Positions 34,294-42,488 of a DNA stretch of 64,000 nt are shown piece by piece. Each line of letters starts with the position of its first letter. Position 1 is the first letter of the stretch. This DNA comes from Polyangiaceae bacterium (GTDB lineage: Bacteria; Myxococcota_A; Polyangia; Polyangiales; Polyangiaceae): positions 550,604 to 614,603 of the forward strand of contig JACKEA010000007.1 of the NCBI GenBank assembly GCA_020633235.1. Reading direction: 5' to 3'. A model generated the notes under the pieces. It was not told the origin of the DNA and made no database searches. It saw only the letters and a list, made by a program, of their open reading frames with translations. Position numbers and translations under genes: made by a program.

Positions 34294-34787
34294 TGGAAGC
34301 AATGCTGAGCAGGGCGGATGGACGTTGGGTGCTGCGCTTCGAGCGTGTGCTGCCGCATGGCTGCGAGAAGGTCTGGCGTGCGCTCACGGATCCGAGCGAG
34401 CTGTCGCACTGGTTCCCCGCGAACGTGGAGGGTGCGCGCCGGACCGGCGCCGTGCTCCGCTTCCTGGATCGCGACGGCGGCGACACGACCCATGGCCACG
34501 TCACGGCCCTGCGGTCGAAGGAAGTGTTCGAGTACACTTGGGTCGACGCGCTCTTGCGCTGGGAGCTCGGCCCAGAAGGCGAAGGCTGCCGGCTGGTGTT
34601 CACGCATTCCTTCTACGACTCGGCCACGGCCGCCCGGGACGCCGCCGGCTGGGAGTCGAGCCTCGATCGCCTCGGGCGTTGGCTGCTCGGCGCTCCCGTC
34701 GCGTTCGACCCCGCGCGCTGGGAAAACGCGTTCGAGCGCTACGTGAACGCGCTCACGCTGATGGCCGGGCCGCAGCAAGGCGCCTGA
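34293..34787 (+). CDS. SRPBCC/AHSA1 (START-like) domain protein
   Basis: 164 residues, coupled to the ArsR gene by TGATG. It shows RFERVLPHGCEKVWRALTDPS followed by LSHWFPANVEG (cut here into two stretches), the N-terminal signature of the AHSA1-type Bet v1-like fold. THGHVTALRSKEVFEYTW and WELGPEGEGCRLVFTHSF form the helix-grip beta sheet. The ArsR plus AHSA1 pairing is widespread; members bind small hydrophobic ligands. Neither ligand nor process is known. It ends directly against the converging dienelactone hydrolase gene. Confidence 0.87.
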   Translation: MEAMLSRADGRWVLRFERVLPHGCEKVWRALTDPSELSHWFPANVEGARRTGAVLRFLDRDGGDTTHGHVTALRSKEVFEYTWVDALLRWELGPEGEGCRLVFTHSFYDSATAARDAAGWESSLDRLGRWLLGAPVAFDPARWENAFERYVNALTLMAGPQQGA

Positions 34788-35465
34788 TCAGCGCGCCGCG
34801 TCGATCAGCTCGAGCACCGAGCGTACCGCTGCCTGGTGCGCTTCGGGTTGATGCGCCGGGCTGTCGCGCTGTGAAAAGCCGTGGGTGGCGCCGGGGTGGA
34901 GCGTGATGAGAACGTCGCTCCGCCCTGCGAAGGCGCCGGCCACTTTCTCGCGCACCTCCGGCGGCGCCACCGGATCCTGATCGCCGAAGTGAATTCGCAT
35001 CGGACACTTCATGTCCTGCGCGCGATCGAGGAAGCCGTCCAGACGACTTCCGTGCCACGTGGCCACCGCGTTCAGCTTGCCATCCGCGGCGGCCAAGAAG
35101 CAGAACGGACCTCCGAAGCAGATGCCCACGCCGATGACGTGACCATTCACTTCGGGCTCTGCGCGCAGCCAGTCGATGACGCTCAGGAAATCTTGGTATG
35201 CGCGAGCGCGATCCATCTTCTGCACGCGCTCCATTCCCCGCGCCATGTCGGAGTATGGGACCACGCCGGGGTCCACGCGCCAGAATGGGTCGAAGCTGGC
35301 GGCGAAGGCGCCGTGCTCCGCGAAGCCTTCGAGCTCCGCGCGCAGGTCGCTGCCGATGCCGAAGATGGACGGCACGACGACCACCGCCGGGCCTGCCTTC
35401 GCGGGCTTTGCCAGGACGACCGGCACCTCGCCGCCCTCTACCGTTACAGCCGTGTCTTCCGTCAT
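34788..35465 (-). CDS. Dienelactone hydrolase family protein (copy 1)
   Basis: 225 residues from ATG 35465. An alpha/beta hydrolase of the dienelactone hydrolase type with a Cys nucleophile in GVGICFGGP, an Asp in HFGDQDPVAP and a His in PGATHGFSQ. The frame continues upstream through dispersed repeat R8 to a TTG, but those residues do not look like the family. R8 ends exactly 16 nt before this ATG and there is no Shine-Dalgarno. Substrates of the family include dienelactones and other esters or lactones. It is divergent from a second dienelactone hydrolase. Confidence 0.85.
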   Translation of the reverse strand: MTEDTAVTVEGGEVPVVLAKPAKAGPAVVVVPSIFGIGSDLRAELEGFAEHGAFAASFDPFWRVDPGVVPYSDMARGMERVQKMDRARAYQDFLSVIDWLRAEPEVNGHVIGVGICFGGPFCFLAAADGKLNAVATWHGSRLDGFLDRAQDMKCPMRIHFGDQDPVAPPEVREKVAGAFAGRSDVLITLHPGATHGFSQRDSPAHQPEAHQAAVRSVLELIDAAR

Positions 35466-35481
35466 CACCACAACGTACAGG

Positions 35482-35505
35482 TTGTCGGAACGGCGCGGAA
35501 CCTCG
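35482..35505 (-). repeat. Dispersed intergenic repeat copy R8
   Basis: Inverted copy, TTGTCGGAACGGCGCGGAAC then CTCG. On the minus strand it ends 16 nt before the start codon of dienelactone hydrolase copy 1. It forms an inverted pair with R9. Confidence 0.78.
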
Positions 35506-35552
35506 CGGTACGGCTGCACTTGGCAGGGGAAAACGCGACGGACATGCCGCGG

Positions 35553-35573
35553 GCTTCCGCGGGGGACCAACAA
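35553..35573 (+). repeat. Dispersed intergenic repeat copy R9
   Basis: Forward copy, GCTTCCGCGGGGGACCAACA then A. It ends 16 nt before the start codon of dienelactone hydrolase copy 2 on the plus strand, matching the spacing at R8 on the other side. Confidence 0.72.
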
Positions 35574-35589
35574 ACCCTAGAACAACTGT

Positions 35590-36324
35590 ATGGGCGAACG
35601 GATGACGATTCAGCTCGCGGACGGCCCGGCCCCCGCGTACTTCGCGACCCCCAAGACGGACGGACCGCACCCGGCGGTGCTGTTCTACATGGATGCACTC
35701 GGCCTGCGGCAAACGCTGACGCAGATGGCGGATCGCTTGGCGGAGAGCGGCTACGTCGTGCTGCTGCCGGAGCTGTACTACCGTGCGGGCGAGTACGCGC
35801 CGTTCGAGGGCAAGAAGGTGTTCGCCAAGGTGGAGGGCGAGTTCGAGCGCGTGATGGGCATGGTGAAGGCGCTGCAGATGGACGGCGTGATGGGCGACAC
35901 CGAGCGCATGCTGGAAGATCTCGCCCTGCGGCCGGAAGTGAAACCCGGACCCGTGGGCACCGTGGGCTACTGCATGGGCGGCGGGTTCGCGCTGGCGGCG
36001 GGGTGCCATTTCCCGGATCGGATCGGAGCGGTGATGTCCTTCCATGGCGGCGGCTTCGTCACGGAAGCCGAGAGCCCGGACGTGATCGGCGAGAAGATGC
36101 ACGCGGCGGTGTACCTCGGCGTCGCGGAGACCGACGGTCGCCACGACGCCGCCGTGAGCGAGCGCCTGGAAGCGGCGCTCACTCGTGCCGACGTCCCGCA
36201 CCAGATCGAGGTGTATGCGGGAGCGGCGCACGGCTTCGCGGTGCCGGATTTGCCCGTGTTCGACGCCAAGGCGTCGGAGCAGCACTGGCAACGCATGCTC
36301 GCGTGGTTCGGCGAGCACCTTTAG
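35590..36324 (+). CDS. Dienelactone hydrolase family protein (copy 2)
   Basis: 244 residues, paralogue of the divergent copy 1 but clearly different in sequence. The Cys nucleophile is in GTVGYCMGGG and the His in YAGAAHGFAVP; the acid is probably Asp in VAETDGRHD. The N-terminal MTIQLADGPAPAYFATPK and PAVLFYMDALGLRQTL are typical. ATG 35590 lies 16 nt after repeat R9, with no clear ribosome site. Its stop codon overlaps a possible GTG of the next gene (TAGTG). The substrate is unknown. Confidence 0.87.
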   Translation: MGERMTIQLADGPAPAYFATPKTDGPHPAVLFYMDALGLRQTLTQMADRLAESGYVVLLPELYYRAGEYAPFEGKKVFAKVEGEFERVMGMVKALQMDGVMGDTERMLEDLALRPEVKPGPVGTVGYCMGGGFALAAGCHFPDRIGAVMSFHGGGFVTEAESPDVIGEKMHAAVYLGVAETDGRHDAAVSERLEAALTRADVPHQIEVYAGAAHGFAVPDLPVFDAKASEQHWQRMLAWFGEHL

Positions 36325-36374
36325 TGGCCAATCGCATCACCTATCGTCAGCGTCCGGAGCTCGAGGCGGTGCAG

Positions 36375-36812
36375 ATGAGCAATGGGCTCACGTCCGTGTT
36401 CATCGCGGTGTTGTCGCTGGCCGCGTCGTCGCTCGCAAAGAGCGACCGGCAGCGCGAGCTCGCAGTTTGGCTCGCGGGTCACGACCAAGGGGTGTTCGGC
36501 ATCGGCATGGTCGGCTTCGACATCGCCGATCTTCCGTGGCACAGCAGTGCTGATCGTGACTTCCTACTGGCCGCGGTAAGAGCCGCCAAGGCGAAGACCG
36601 GGTGGGAGCGAATGGACTATGTGCCGCGCGAAGATTGGGTTTTCGATCGCCTGGACCACTTCCGGGAACTGATCCTCGCCTTCGACTTGTCCCATGCGTC
36701 GCGCGACGCCGAGTCGAGCTGGAATGATGCTCGACCCGCGTCGTTCGAAGCGTGCTCCAAGCACGACGTCTACCTTCACTCCGGTGGCTGTGTCGTTTGC
36801 AACGATCGTTAG
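36375..36812 (+). CDS. Hypothetical protein
   Basis: 145 residues from ATG 36375, preceded by GAGGCGG. A longer start at GTG 36324, overlapping the hydrolase stop, is possible. The N-terminus (SVFIAVLSLAASSLAKS) is hydrophobic. The body is helical and acidic, with AVWLAGHDQGVFGIGM, DIADLPWHSSADRDFLLAAV and ERMDYVPREDWVFDRLDHF. The C-terminus ends CSKHDVYLHSGGCVVCND, where three Cys may bind a metal or form disulfides. I recognise no family. Its stop codon overlaps by 4 nt that of the converging PheRS-like gene. Confidence 0.55.
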   Translation: MSNGLTSVFIAVLSLAASSLAKSDRQRELAVWLAGHDQGVFGIGMVGFDIADLPWHSSADRDFLLAAVRAAKAKTGWERMDYVPREDWVFDRLDHFRELILAFDLSHASRDAESSWNDARPASFEACSKHDVYLHSGGCVVCNDR

Positions 36813-37921
36813 CTCGCCCACTCGTGGCGCGCGCCCTCGTGCAGCGCGGCGTAGACGCGATCGCGCAATAAGTTCGCTTGCGCGTGAGTGAGCGTGCGCG
36901 TCGGATGGCGTAGCACCACCGAGAGCAGCACGTTCTTCTGCCCCGGGGCGGCGCCCATGCGCGATCGCGCCGCCGGAGGCAGGGCGTCGTACGGCGTATC
37001 GGAGCGGATCGCGATCTCTTCCACGGACTCGGCGTCGGGACCCAGCGCTTGCCGCACGCGATCACCGAGCTCCTCCGCGGTCGCGTCGGCGGCGACCATC
37101 AGCGACAAATCACGACGCACGGGCGGCAGCCGGGACACCGCGCGATAGGGCGAAAGATCCTGCATCTGGGACGCGACGCGAGGGTCGTTCGAGCGCAGCA
37201 GGCGGATGTCCGGCACGCCCTTTCGCAACATGAGCACTCGATCCAAGCCGATGCCCATGGCGAGGCCGCTCACGTCCTTGGAGTGGCCGGCGGCCGACAA
37301 GAGCTCCGGGTGACAAAGGCCGCACTCACCGATCTCGATGGGTACGCCCTCCGCCAGCACGTCGATCTGAAGGCCGTGCGTGGTGTACGGATGCACCGCG
37401 GGACGAACCTGGTGCGCCCAACCCGGCAGCACTGCGCGCACCACGTGGGCGATCATCTCGCGTAGATCTTCTTGCTGCAGCGTAGCGCCGCGGCGCACCC
37501 GCCACAGATCCAGCTGGTGCGGCTCCCCGGAATGCAGCCGATCGATCTGGTCCCGGCGATACACGATGCCCGGACAGGCGAGCAGCACGTCGCCGAGCTG
37601 GGTTTGATCCAGAGACGCGAGCAGCGGTGGGATCATGGCCGAGGTTTGCGTGCGCAGCACCAGCCGTTCACTCACGTAGCGGGTGTAGCGCGCGTCGCGC
37701 GCGACGCCGTCGGCGGGGTAGCGCAAGCGGTCGTAGTTGTCCTCCACCGGCACCACGGGGTTGTCCCTGCGGAGCAGTGGCGACGCGCCCCAAGCGGCTG
37801 AGAGAGCGGACACGACGTCGCTCACCAAGAGCTGCATCGCGTGGGCGTCCTGCGCAGGATCGGTGAGATCGCGCACGCGGACGGCGTGCCGGTAGGCATC
37901 GAGACTCAGGAGATGTGACAT
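36809..37921 (-). CDS. Stand-alone PheRS-like class II ligase with FDX-ACB domain
   Basis: 370 residues. An N-terminal class II aminoacyl-tRNA-synthetase core of the PheRS-alpha type (VEDNYDRLRYPADG, RTQTSAMIPPLL, HQLDLWRV, motif 3 GLAMGIGLDRVLMLR) is fused to a C-terminal ferredoxin-fold anticodon-binding domain (PPVRRDLSLMVAADATAEEL ... RTLTHAQANLLRDRVYAAL). Bacterial PheRS is normally split over pheS and pheT; this single-chain form resembles mitochondrial PheRS and the poorly understood PheS-related ligases. It may be a second, stress-related PheRS or may ligate something else. ATG 37921 is chosen from the conserved N-terminus. Confidence 0.72.
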   Translation of the reverse strand: MSHLLSLDAYRHAVRVRDLTDPAQDAHAMQLLVSDVVSALSAAWGASPLLRRDNPVVPVEDNYDRLRYPADGVARDARYTRYVSERLVLRTQTSAMIPPLLASLDQTQLGDVLLACPGIVYRRDQIDRLHSGEPHQLDLWRVRRGATLQQEDLREMIAHVVRAVLPGWAHQVRPAVHPYTTHGLQIDVLAEGVPIEIGECGLCHPELLSAAGHSKDVSGLAMGIGLDRVLMLRKGVPDIRLLRSNDPRVASQMQDLSPYRAVSRLPPVRRDLSLMVAADATAEELGDRVRQALGPDAESVEEIAIRSDTPYDALPPAARSRMGAAPGQKNVLLSVVLRHPTRTLTHAQANLLRDRVYAALHEGARHEWAS

Positions 37922-37944
37922 GATCGACTCCAGACGAAGGCGGA

Positions 37945-37986
37945 CGAACGGTTCGGGATCCCGAATTCCCCCGAGCCGTTTCGAGC
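37945..37986 (-). promoter_or_regulatory. Palindrome/hairpin in the leader of the PheRS-like gene
   Basis: A perfect 14-bp palindrome, TTCGGGATCCCGAA, at 37952-37965 is nested inside a wider inverted repeat (CGAACGG on the left, CCGTTTCG on the right). It lies 30-65 nt upstream of the ATG of the PheRS-like gene. It could be an operator or an mRNA hairpin controlling the gene. No T-box sequence is seen. Confidence 0.4.
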
Positions 37987-38114
37987 TCTCGTGTGGAGCG
38001 CTACGCGCGCGCGACCCCACGGAGCCCGAAGGCGGCCCGGGGGTGACTAAAGAGCTGGCGCGTGCGTGCGATCACGATGAGCACAGGATGAATCGCGCAG
38101 CGCCTCTTGGCAAG

Positions 38115-39122
38115 TCAGTCCATCGAAGCAGCTTCCAAATGCGCGGTCAGTTGCACCAGCTCGCTGCGGCTGTTCAGTCGAAGCTTGCCCAGAGCTTGGT
38201 GTAGATGCGAGCTCACGGTGTTCTCACTGATGCCCAGGGCGTAGCCAATCTCGCTGTTGGACCAACCCAAAGATGCGTAGAACGCCACCTGCCGCTGACG
38301 GCCGGACAGCGCCTTCGGGCGTGGCGCATCGGGATCGTTTCGCCGCGCCAACAGGAAGTGCTTTCCGTCGGCATCGAAGTGGTCCACCAAGGACCAGCGG
38401 CCCGCCCACAGACCCAGCCAGAGCTCGAGCGCGGCGCTGGGATCCTGGCGCCCTTGTCGAGTCCTCACTCGGTCGAGAGTTCGAGCGGCGGTGCGGAGGA
38501 GCTCGCGCTCGTCTCGTCCCTCACACGCGCCCGTCGCGTGGACCACTCCACCGCCGGCGGCGAGCACTGCCTCCACGTCGGGTGCCTCGGCCGAGTCGGG
38601 CCGACCCACGAGGCGGCACCCTGCGCCCAAGTGGATGGCCAACCGCTGCCAAAGGCGCTTCGCTCCACGATCGATACCGCTGCTACTACCGCAGACATTG
38701 GACAGCCATACCGTTCGTCCGTCACCCAACGGGATGAACACGCCGTGGCAATCCCGCACCACCACGGGCCAATCCTTCGAAAGGCCATCGGGCAACGTAC
38801 CCAAGAGCTCGACGACGCTTGCCACGCCCGGTGCCGCGACGATGCGCGCGACCTGTTGTCGCTGGTCAGCGGGCATTGCTCCGTGCGTGGCCATCACCAT
38901 TTGCACCACCGTGTCGTCATCGAGCCGAGAACCCTCGGGCGTGACCACCGCAATGGGGGGCTCGGGGACTTGGGTGCCGTGTGCGATGAAGCCGACGCCG
39001 CACAGCCAATCCCCTCCCAGGTTCGGAACCACCTCCTGCGCCACGGCCTGAAGCCACGCCTGCTCGTCGGGATGGTTCTGGTAACCGAGCTCGAGCACGC
39101 CGATTGCGTCGAGGTTTGCCAT
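38115..39122 (-). CDS. LuxR-type helix-turn-helix transcriptional regulator
   Basis: 335 residues from ATG 39122, preceded by GTGGGGGAT. The N-terminal ~260 residues have no recognised sensor domain, although the spacing (LELGYQNHPDEQAWLQAVA, WLCGVGFIAHG, PVVVRDCHGVFIPLG) resembles unnamed GAF-like modules of myxobacterial regulators. The C-terminus is a LuxR HTH: LSGRQRQVAFYASLGWSNSE, IGYALGISENTVSSHLHQAL. An N-terminal extension of the frame comes from repeat R10 (VPRRTDR) and is not part of the protein. Targets are unknown. The gene is monocistronic. Confidence 0.85.
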   Translation of the reverse strand: MANLDAIGVLELGYQNHPDEQAWLQAVAQEVVPNLGGDWLCGVGFIAHGTQVPEPPIAVVTPEGSRLDDDTVVQMVMATHGAMPADQRQQVARIVAAPGVASVVELLGTLPDGLSKDWPVVVRDCHGVFIPLGDGRTVWLSNVCGSSSGIDRGAKRLWQRLAIHLGAGCRLVGRPDSAEAPDVEAVLAAGGGVVHATGACEGRDERELLRTAARTLDRVRTRQGRQDPSAALELWLGLWAGRWSLVDHFDADGKHFLLARRNDPDAPRPKALSGRQRQVAFYASLGWSNSEIGYALGISENTVSSHLHQALGKLRLNSRSELVQLTAHLEAASMD

Positions 39123-39261
39123 TCGATGATCCCCCACTTTTGGTATCACTCGTCTCGCACAGCAGCCAGTTGCGACCTGGCACTGAAGGTCCGCAAGACC
39201 TGCGTAGTGAATGCCATTGGCCGGAAAGCGCGGATTCGAGCGCGCAGTCAGCCGATCATTC

Positions 39262-39285
39262 CTGTCGGTCCGCCGCGGAACCTCA
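39262..39285 (-). repeat. Dispersed intergenic repeat copy R10
   Basis: Inverted copy, CTGTCGGTCCGCCGCGGAAC then CTCA. It contains the stop codon of the small lipoprotein gene at 39283-39567 and lies upstream of the LuxR regulator gene. Confidence 0.8.
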
Positions 39286-39567
39286 CGGCTCGCCGCCCTC
39301 CGCGTCCGTGTCTGCGTCCTTGCCCGCGTCACTGCTGGCACCGGCATCGCCAGGCCCGGCGTCGTACACCACCCGCGCGATGCTCAAGCACGGCCCGGGA
39401 ACGTCACAGCCCGTCGCCTTCACCATCAGACGCGGCATGTTGCGTCGCATCGAGTGACACACGGGGCCGCTCGGATCGCACGCGGTGAGTGCCGTGGCGC
39501 CCACCAACGTCGCGGTCAAGAAGCGCTCACGGCGCTCGAGGATGCGCCGGCGATCCTCCTCCGACAT
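39283..39567 (-). CDS. Small lipoprotein-like hypothetical protein
   Basis: 94 residues. MSEEDRRRILERRERFLTA is followed by a hydrophobic segment with a lipobox (TLVGATALTACDPSG), then CHSMRRNMPRLMVKATGCDV with paired Cys and an acidic, Asp/Ala-rich tail (DAGASSDAGKDADTDAE). The short leader is unusual: a charged 20-residue extension before the signal helix, as in several Polyangia lipoproteins of this size. Its TGA stop lies inside repeat R10. Function unknown. Confidence 0.6.
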   Translation of the reverse strand: MSEEDRRRILERRERFLTATLVGATALTACDPSGPVCHSMRRNMPRLMVKATGCDVPGPCLSIARVVYDAGPGDAGASSDAGKDADTDAEGGEP

Positions 39568-39625
39568 GACCGCCAGGATAGCGCAAGCTCCGAGCCCATG
39601 GCTGCGGTAGATTGGCGCCCGCGAA

Positions 39626-41095
39626 ATGACGACCGATCTCGATGTGATCGTCGTGGGGGCCGGGCTCTCCGGAGTTGGAGCGGCGTACCGGCTCACCCAC
39701 GAGTGCCCGAACAAGTCCTTCACCATCCTGGAAGCGCGGGATGCCATCGGCGGCACCTGGGATCTTTTTCGCTATCCCGGCATCCGCTCGGACTCGGACA
39801 TGTTCACGCTGGGCTACCCCTTCCACCCCTGGAAGCAATCGAAGTCCATTGCCGAAGGTTCGGCCATCCTCGAGTACATCCGCGAGACGGCGAAGACCTT
39901 CGACGTGGAGCGCCACATTCGCTTTCGCCATCGCGTGGTGAGCGCAACCTGGTCCACGAAGGACGCACGCTGGACGCTCACCGTGGAGGTCGGTGAAGAA
40001 AAGAAGGTCGAGCGCTACAGCTGCCGGTTCTTGTACCTGTGCAGCGGCTACTACAAGTACGACTCCGCGCACTCCCCGCCGTTCCCCGGCAAGGACCGCT
40101 ACCAGGGCACCCTCATTCATCCGCAGTGGTGGCCGGAAGATCTCGACTATGGGGGCAAGCGCGTCGTCGTCATCGGCAGCGGTGCCACGGCCGTCACACT
40201 GGTGCCCGCCCTCGCCGAGCGCGCGGCGCACGTGACCATGCTGCAGCGCTCCCCGAGCTACATCGCGTCCTTGCCTGCGGTGGATCGCTTCGCCACGGCC
40301 ATGCGCCGCCTGCTCTCGGAGCGCGCGGCCCACCGCGTGGTGCGCACCAAGAACGTGGTGCTCGCCGTCGGCTTCTACCAGTTCTGTCGCCGCTTCCCGA
40401 AGCAAGCAGCGCGCCTGTTGAAGTACGGCGTCGCCCAGAACCTGCCCAAGGGCTACCCGGTGGAGAAGCACTTCGCTCCCAAGTACAAGCCCTGGGACCA
40501 ACGGCTGTGCCTGGTGCCGGACGCGGATCTGTTCCTCGCGCTCTCCTCTGGCAAGGCGTCCATCGTCACGGACACCATAGAAACGTTCACGGAGCAGGGC
40601 ATCCGTCTCTCTTCCGGCGAAGAGCTGGAAGCGGACATCATCGTCACCGCCACGGGGCTCGAGCTCGTGCCCTGCGGCGGCATCCACTTCGAGGTGGACG
40701 ACAAGACCATAAATCCCGCCCAGACGCTCGTTTACAAGGGCTTGATGCTGCGCGACGTACCGAACTTGGCGTGGTGCGTCGGCTACACCAATGCGTCCTG
40801 GACGCTGCGAGCGGACCTCTCTTCCCAGTGGGTGTGCCGCTTGCTGAACACGATGGACCGCCGCGGCTACGACATTGCCACGCCGCGCGCCAGCGGCGAG
40901 AGCGAGACGGACACGGAGCTCCGCCCCCTGCTCGACCTGACGTCGGGCTACGTGGCCCGCGCCAACAGCGCGCTGCCGAAGCAGGGCAGCAAAGCCCCGT
41001 GGTACCTCCGCCAGAACTACATCCTCGACTTCCTCACCATGCAGCTCGGCCGCGTGGACGACCGCACGATGACGTTTTCGCGCCGTGAGGCGTGA
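39626..41095 (+). CDS. Flavin-containing monooxygenase, Baeyer-Villiger type
   Basis: 489 residues with two Rossmann motifs, VVGAGLSGVGAA at the N-terminus for FAD and VVIGSGATAVT for NADPH. Between them is the Baeyer-Villiger fingerprint region YQGTLIHPQWWPED, where the family has FxGxxxHxxxWP. Further typical segments are GGTWDLFRYPGIRSDSDMFT and IIVTATGLELVP. The closest characterised family members are EthA-like monooxygenases that oxygenate ketones, thioamides or aldehydes using NADPH and O2. The substrate cannot be predicted. It is probably monocistronic. Confidence 0.9.
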   Translation: MTTDLDVIVVGAGLSGVGAAYRLTHECPNKSFTILEARDAIGGTWDLFRYPGIRSDSDMFTLGYPFHPWKQSKSIAEGSAILEYIRETAKTFDVERHIRFRHRVVSATWSTKDARWTLTVEVGEEKKVERYSCRFLYLCSGYYKYDSAHSPPFPGKDRYQGTLIHPQWWPEDLDYGGKRVVVIGSGATAVTLVPALAERAAHVTMLQRSPSYIASLPAVDRFATAMRRLLSERAAHRVVRTKNVVLAVGFYQFCRRFPKQAARLLKYGVAQNLPKGYPVEKHFAPKYKPWDQRLCLVPDADLFLALSSGKASIVTDTIETFTEQGIRLSSGEELEADIIVTATGLELVPCGGIHFEVDDKTINPAQTLVYKGLMLRDVPNLAWCVGYTNASWTLRADLSSQWVCRLLNTMDRRGYDIATPRASGESETDTELRPLLDLTSGYVARANSALPKQGSKAPWYLRQNYILDFLTMQLGRVDDRTMTFSRREA

Positions 41096-41104
41096 GGCGC
41101 CGCT

Positions 41105-42478
41105 TCAGTCGCGTTGGGGCGGACCGGCGGCCGCGACGACGGGCTCGTCGTCGGAGGGGACGGAGAGCTCCTTGAAGGCGCCCTCCCGATCGAGGCGCTG
41201 AAGGTCGGAGAACGACACGCTGCTCTGACCCAAGAGCTCCATGGCGCGCTGTATCTTCGCCTGCAGCACGGGCGAATCCACCGGGATGGAGTTTTGCGCG
41301 GTGGGAGCCGGTGGTGGCCGCATGATGGAGAACGTTCCCCGTGCGGGCCGCCCCGACGACGTTTCGCCCTCCACCTCGTAGGTCAAGAAGGCCGTGTCGG
41401 GAACGAGCTCGGCGTCGAGCACGACGGGGAACTCGATGCCGCGTCCCGGTGGAATGCTGGTGGTTCCCAGGATGCTGCTCGCGTCCACGGGCTCGGCGGG
41501 CGAAGAACCGATGTCTTCCGTGCGCTCGCCGGGCGAGCCATTGCTGCCGTATGCGGTGACACGCCGAACGGCGGTGACGGTCACGGTCTCGTCGTCGTAG
41601 TGGCGAAGCCGGACCGTCTGACGTACCGAGCCGTCTTCCGAAACCTCGGGGAACCGCGGCGTCAGCTTGGCGACGAGCAAGGTCAGGCCTTGCTCCGCGA
41701 AGTGCCGCGCAGGGTTCACCAGCTCGACGCTCGTGCGGCCCGTCAGCTTGGAGCCGTCCTCCAACTCCGCTTCCACGGTGACCAACGCGTAGTTGAACTC
41801 GGAGCTCGCGGCAGCGTCTTCGAAATCGTGCGTCAGCTCGGCGGCGCCAGGGTGCTTCGCGCCGTCGCCAAAGTCCCACGAGTAGCCGACCACTCGCGGC
41901 GCGTTGCTCGCCGTGCCGTCCTTCTTCTTTGGAACGACGATGCGGGTCGCGAGCTCGTAGGTGTAGAGCGAGTTCGGGATGCCTCGAGCTCCGACCGCCA
42001 AGCGCAGGTGCGGAGGGCACGCCATCACGGTGTACGCCGGTACCGGCTTCCGAACGACGCTCCCATCCGCACCATACGCACTGACTTGGACCTCGGGGGC
42101 CTGGCCATTGCCATCGAGCCAAGCTCGAAGCGGCACCCGCGTCCCCGCGTTCGTCCCCACGACCACGCGAGGCTGCACGCCTTCTCGACCTGGTACGTGG
42201 GCTTGGACGCTCACCAGATTGTCCTCACCCTCGCACACGCGGCTCTTCTCGACGGTGATGCTGTCGATGACGGGTGGTACCGGTTTCGGTTTCGTGGGGG
42301 CCGTGACGGGGGCGGTGGTCCGCTTCACTTCGGTTCTCGGTGCTCGAGCCGCCGCCTGGGTGGGCGACGGCTGGTGAGCCGGCTCGACCGCCCGGGGCCA
42401 GAACAGCCACAGGACGATCGCGGCCAGAAGGCCGACGCCAGCGGTACCGAGAGCTGCGAGCTTGGTTCTTTTGGACAT
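41105..42478 (-). CDS. Membrane-anchored hypothetical protein with PKD-like domain
   Basis: 457 residues. A single N-terminal membrane helix (LAALGTAGVGLLAAIVLWLF) is followed by a long Pro/Thr/Lys linker (TTAPVTAPTKPKPVPPV). The periplasmic part has Ig/PKD-like strands (GYSWDFGDG is the PKD signature) and further beta-rich domains. The C-terminal helical segment (QAKIQRAMELLGQSSVSFSD) is distinct. ATG 42478 follows the stop of the upstream papain-fold-like gene by 10 nt, so they are likely co-transcribed. I recognise no specific family beyond the PKD-like module. Confidence 0.7.
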   Translation of the reverse strand: MSKRTKLAALGTAGVGLLAAIVLWLFWPRAVEPAHQPSPTQAAARAPRTEVKRTTAPVTAPTKPKPVPPVIDSITVEKSRVCEGEDNLVSVQAHVPGREGVQPRVVVGTNAGTRVPLRAWLDGNGQAPEVQVSAYGADGSVVRKPVPAYTVMACPPHLRLAVGARGIPNSLYTYELATRIVVPKKKDGTASNAPRVVGYSWDFGDGAKHPGAAELTHDFEDAAASSEFNYALVTVEAELEDGSKLTGRTSVELVNPARHFAEQGLTLLVAKLTPRFPEVSEDGSVRQTVRLRHYDDETVTVTAVRRVTAYGSNGSPGERTEDIGSSPAEPVDASSILGTTSIPPGRGIEFPVVLDAELVPDTAFLTYEVEGETSSGRPARGTFSIMRPPPAPTAQNSIPVDSPVLQAKIQRAMELLGQSSVSFSDLQRLDREGAFKELSVPSDDEPVVAAAGPPQRD

Positions 42479-42488
42479 GGCCGGACCT

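Noticed and set aside
36516..36545. TGGCAC-TGC sequence as a sigma-54 promoter
   Set aside because: The GG and GC elements are one base too close and it lies inside a coding region.
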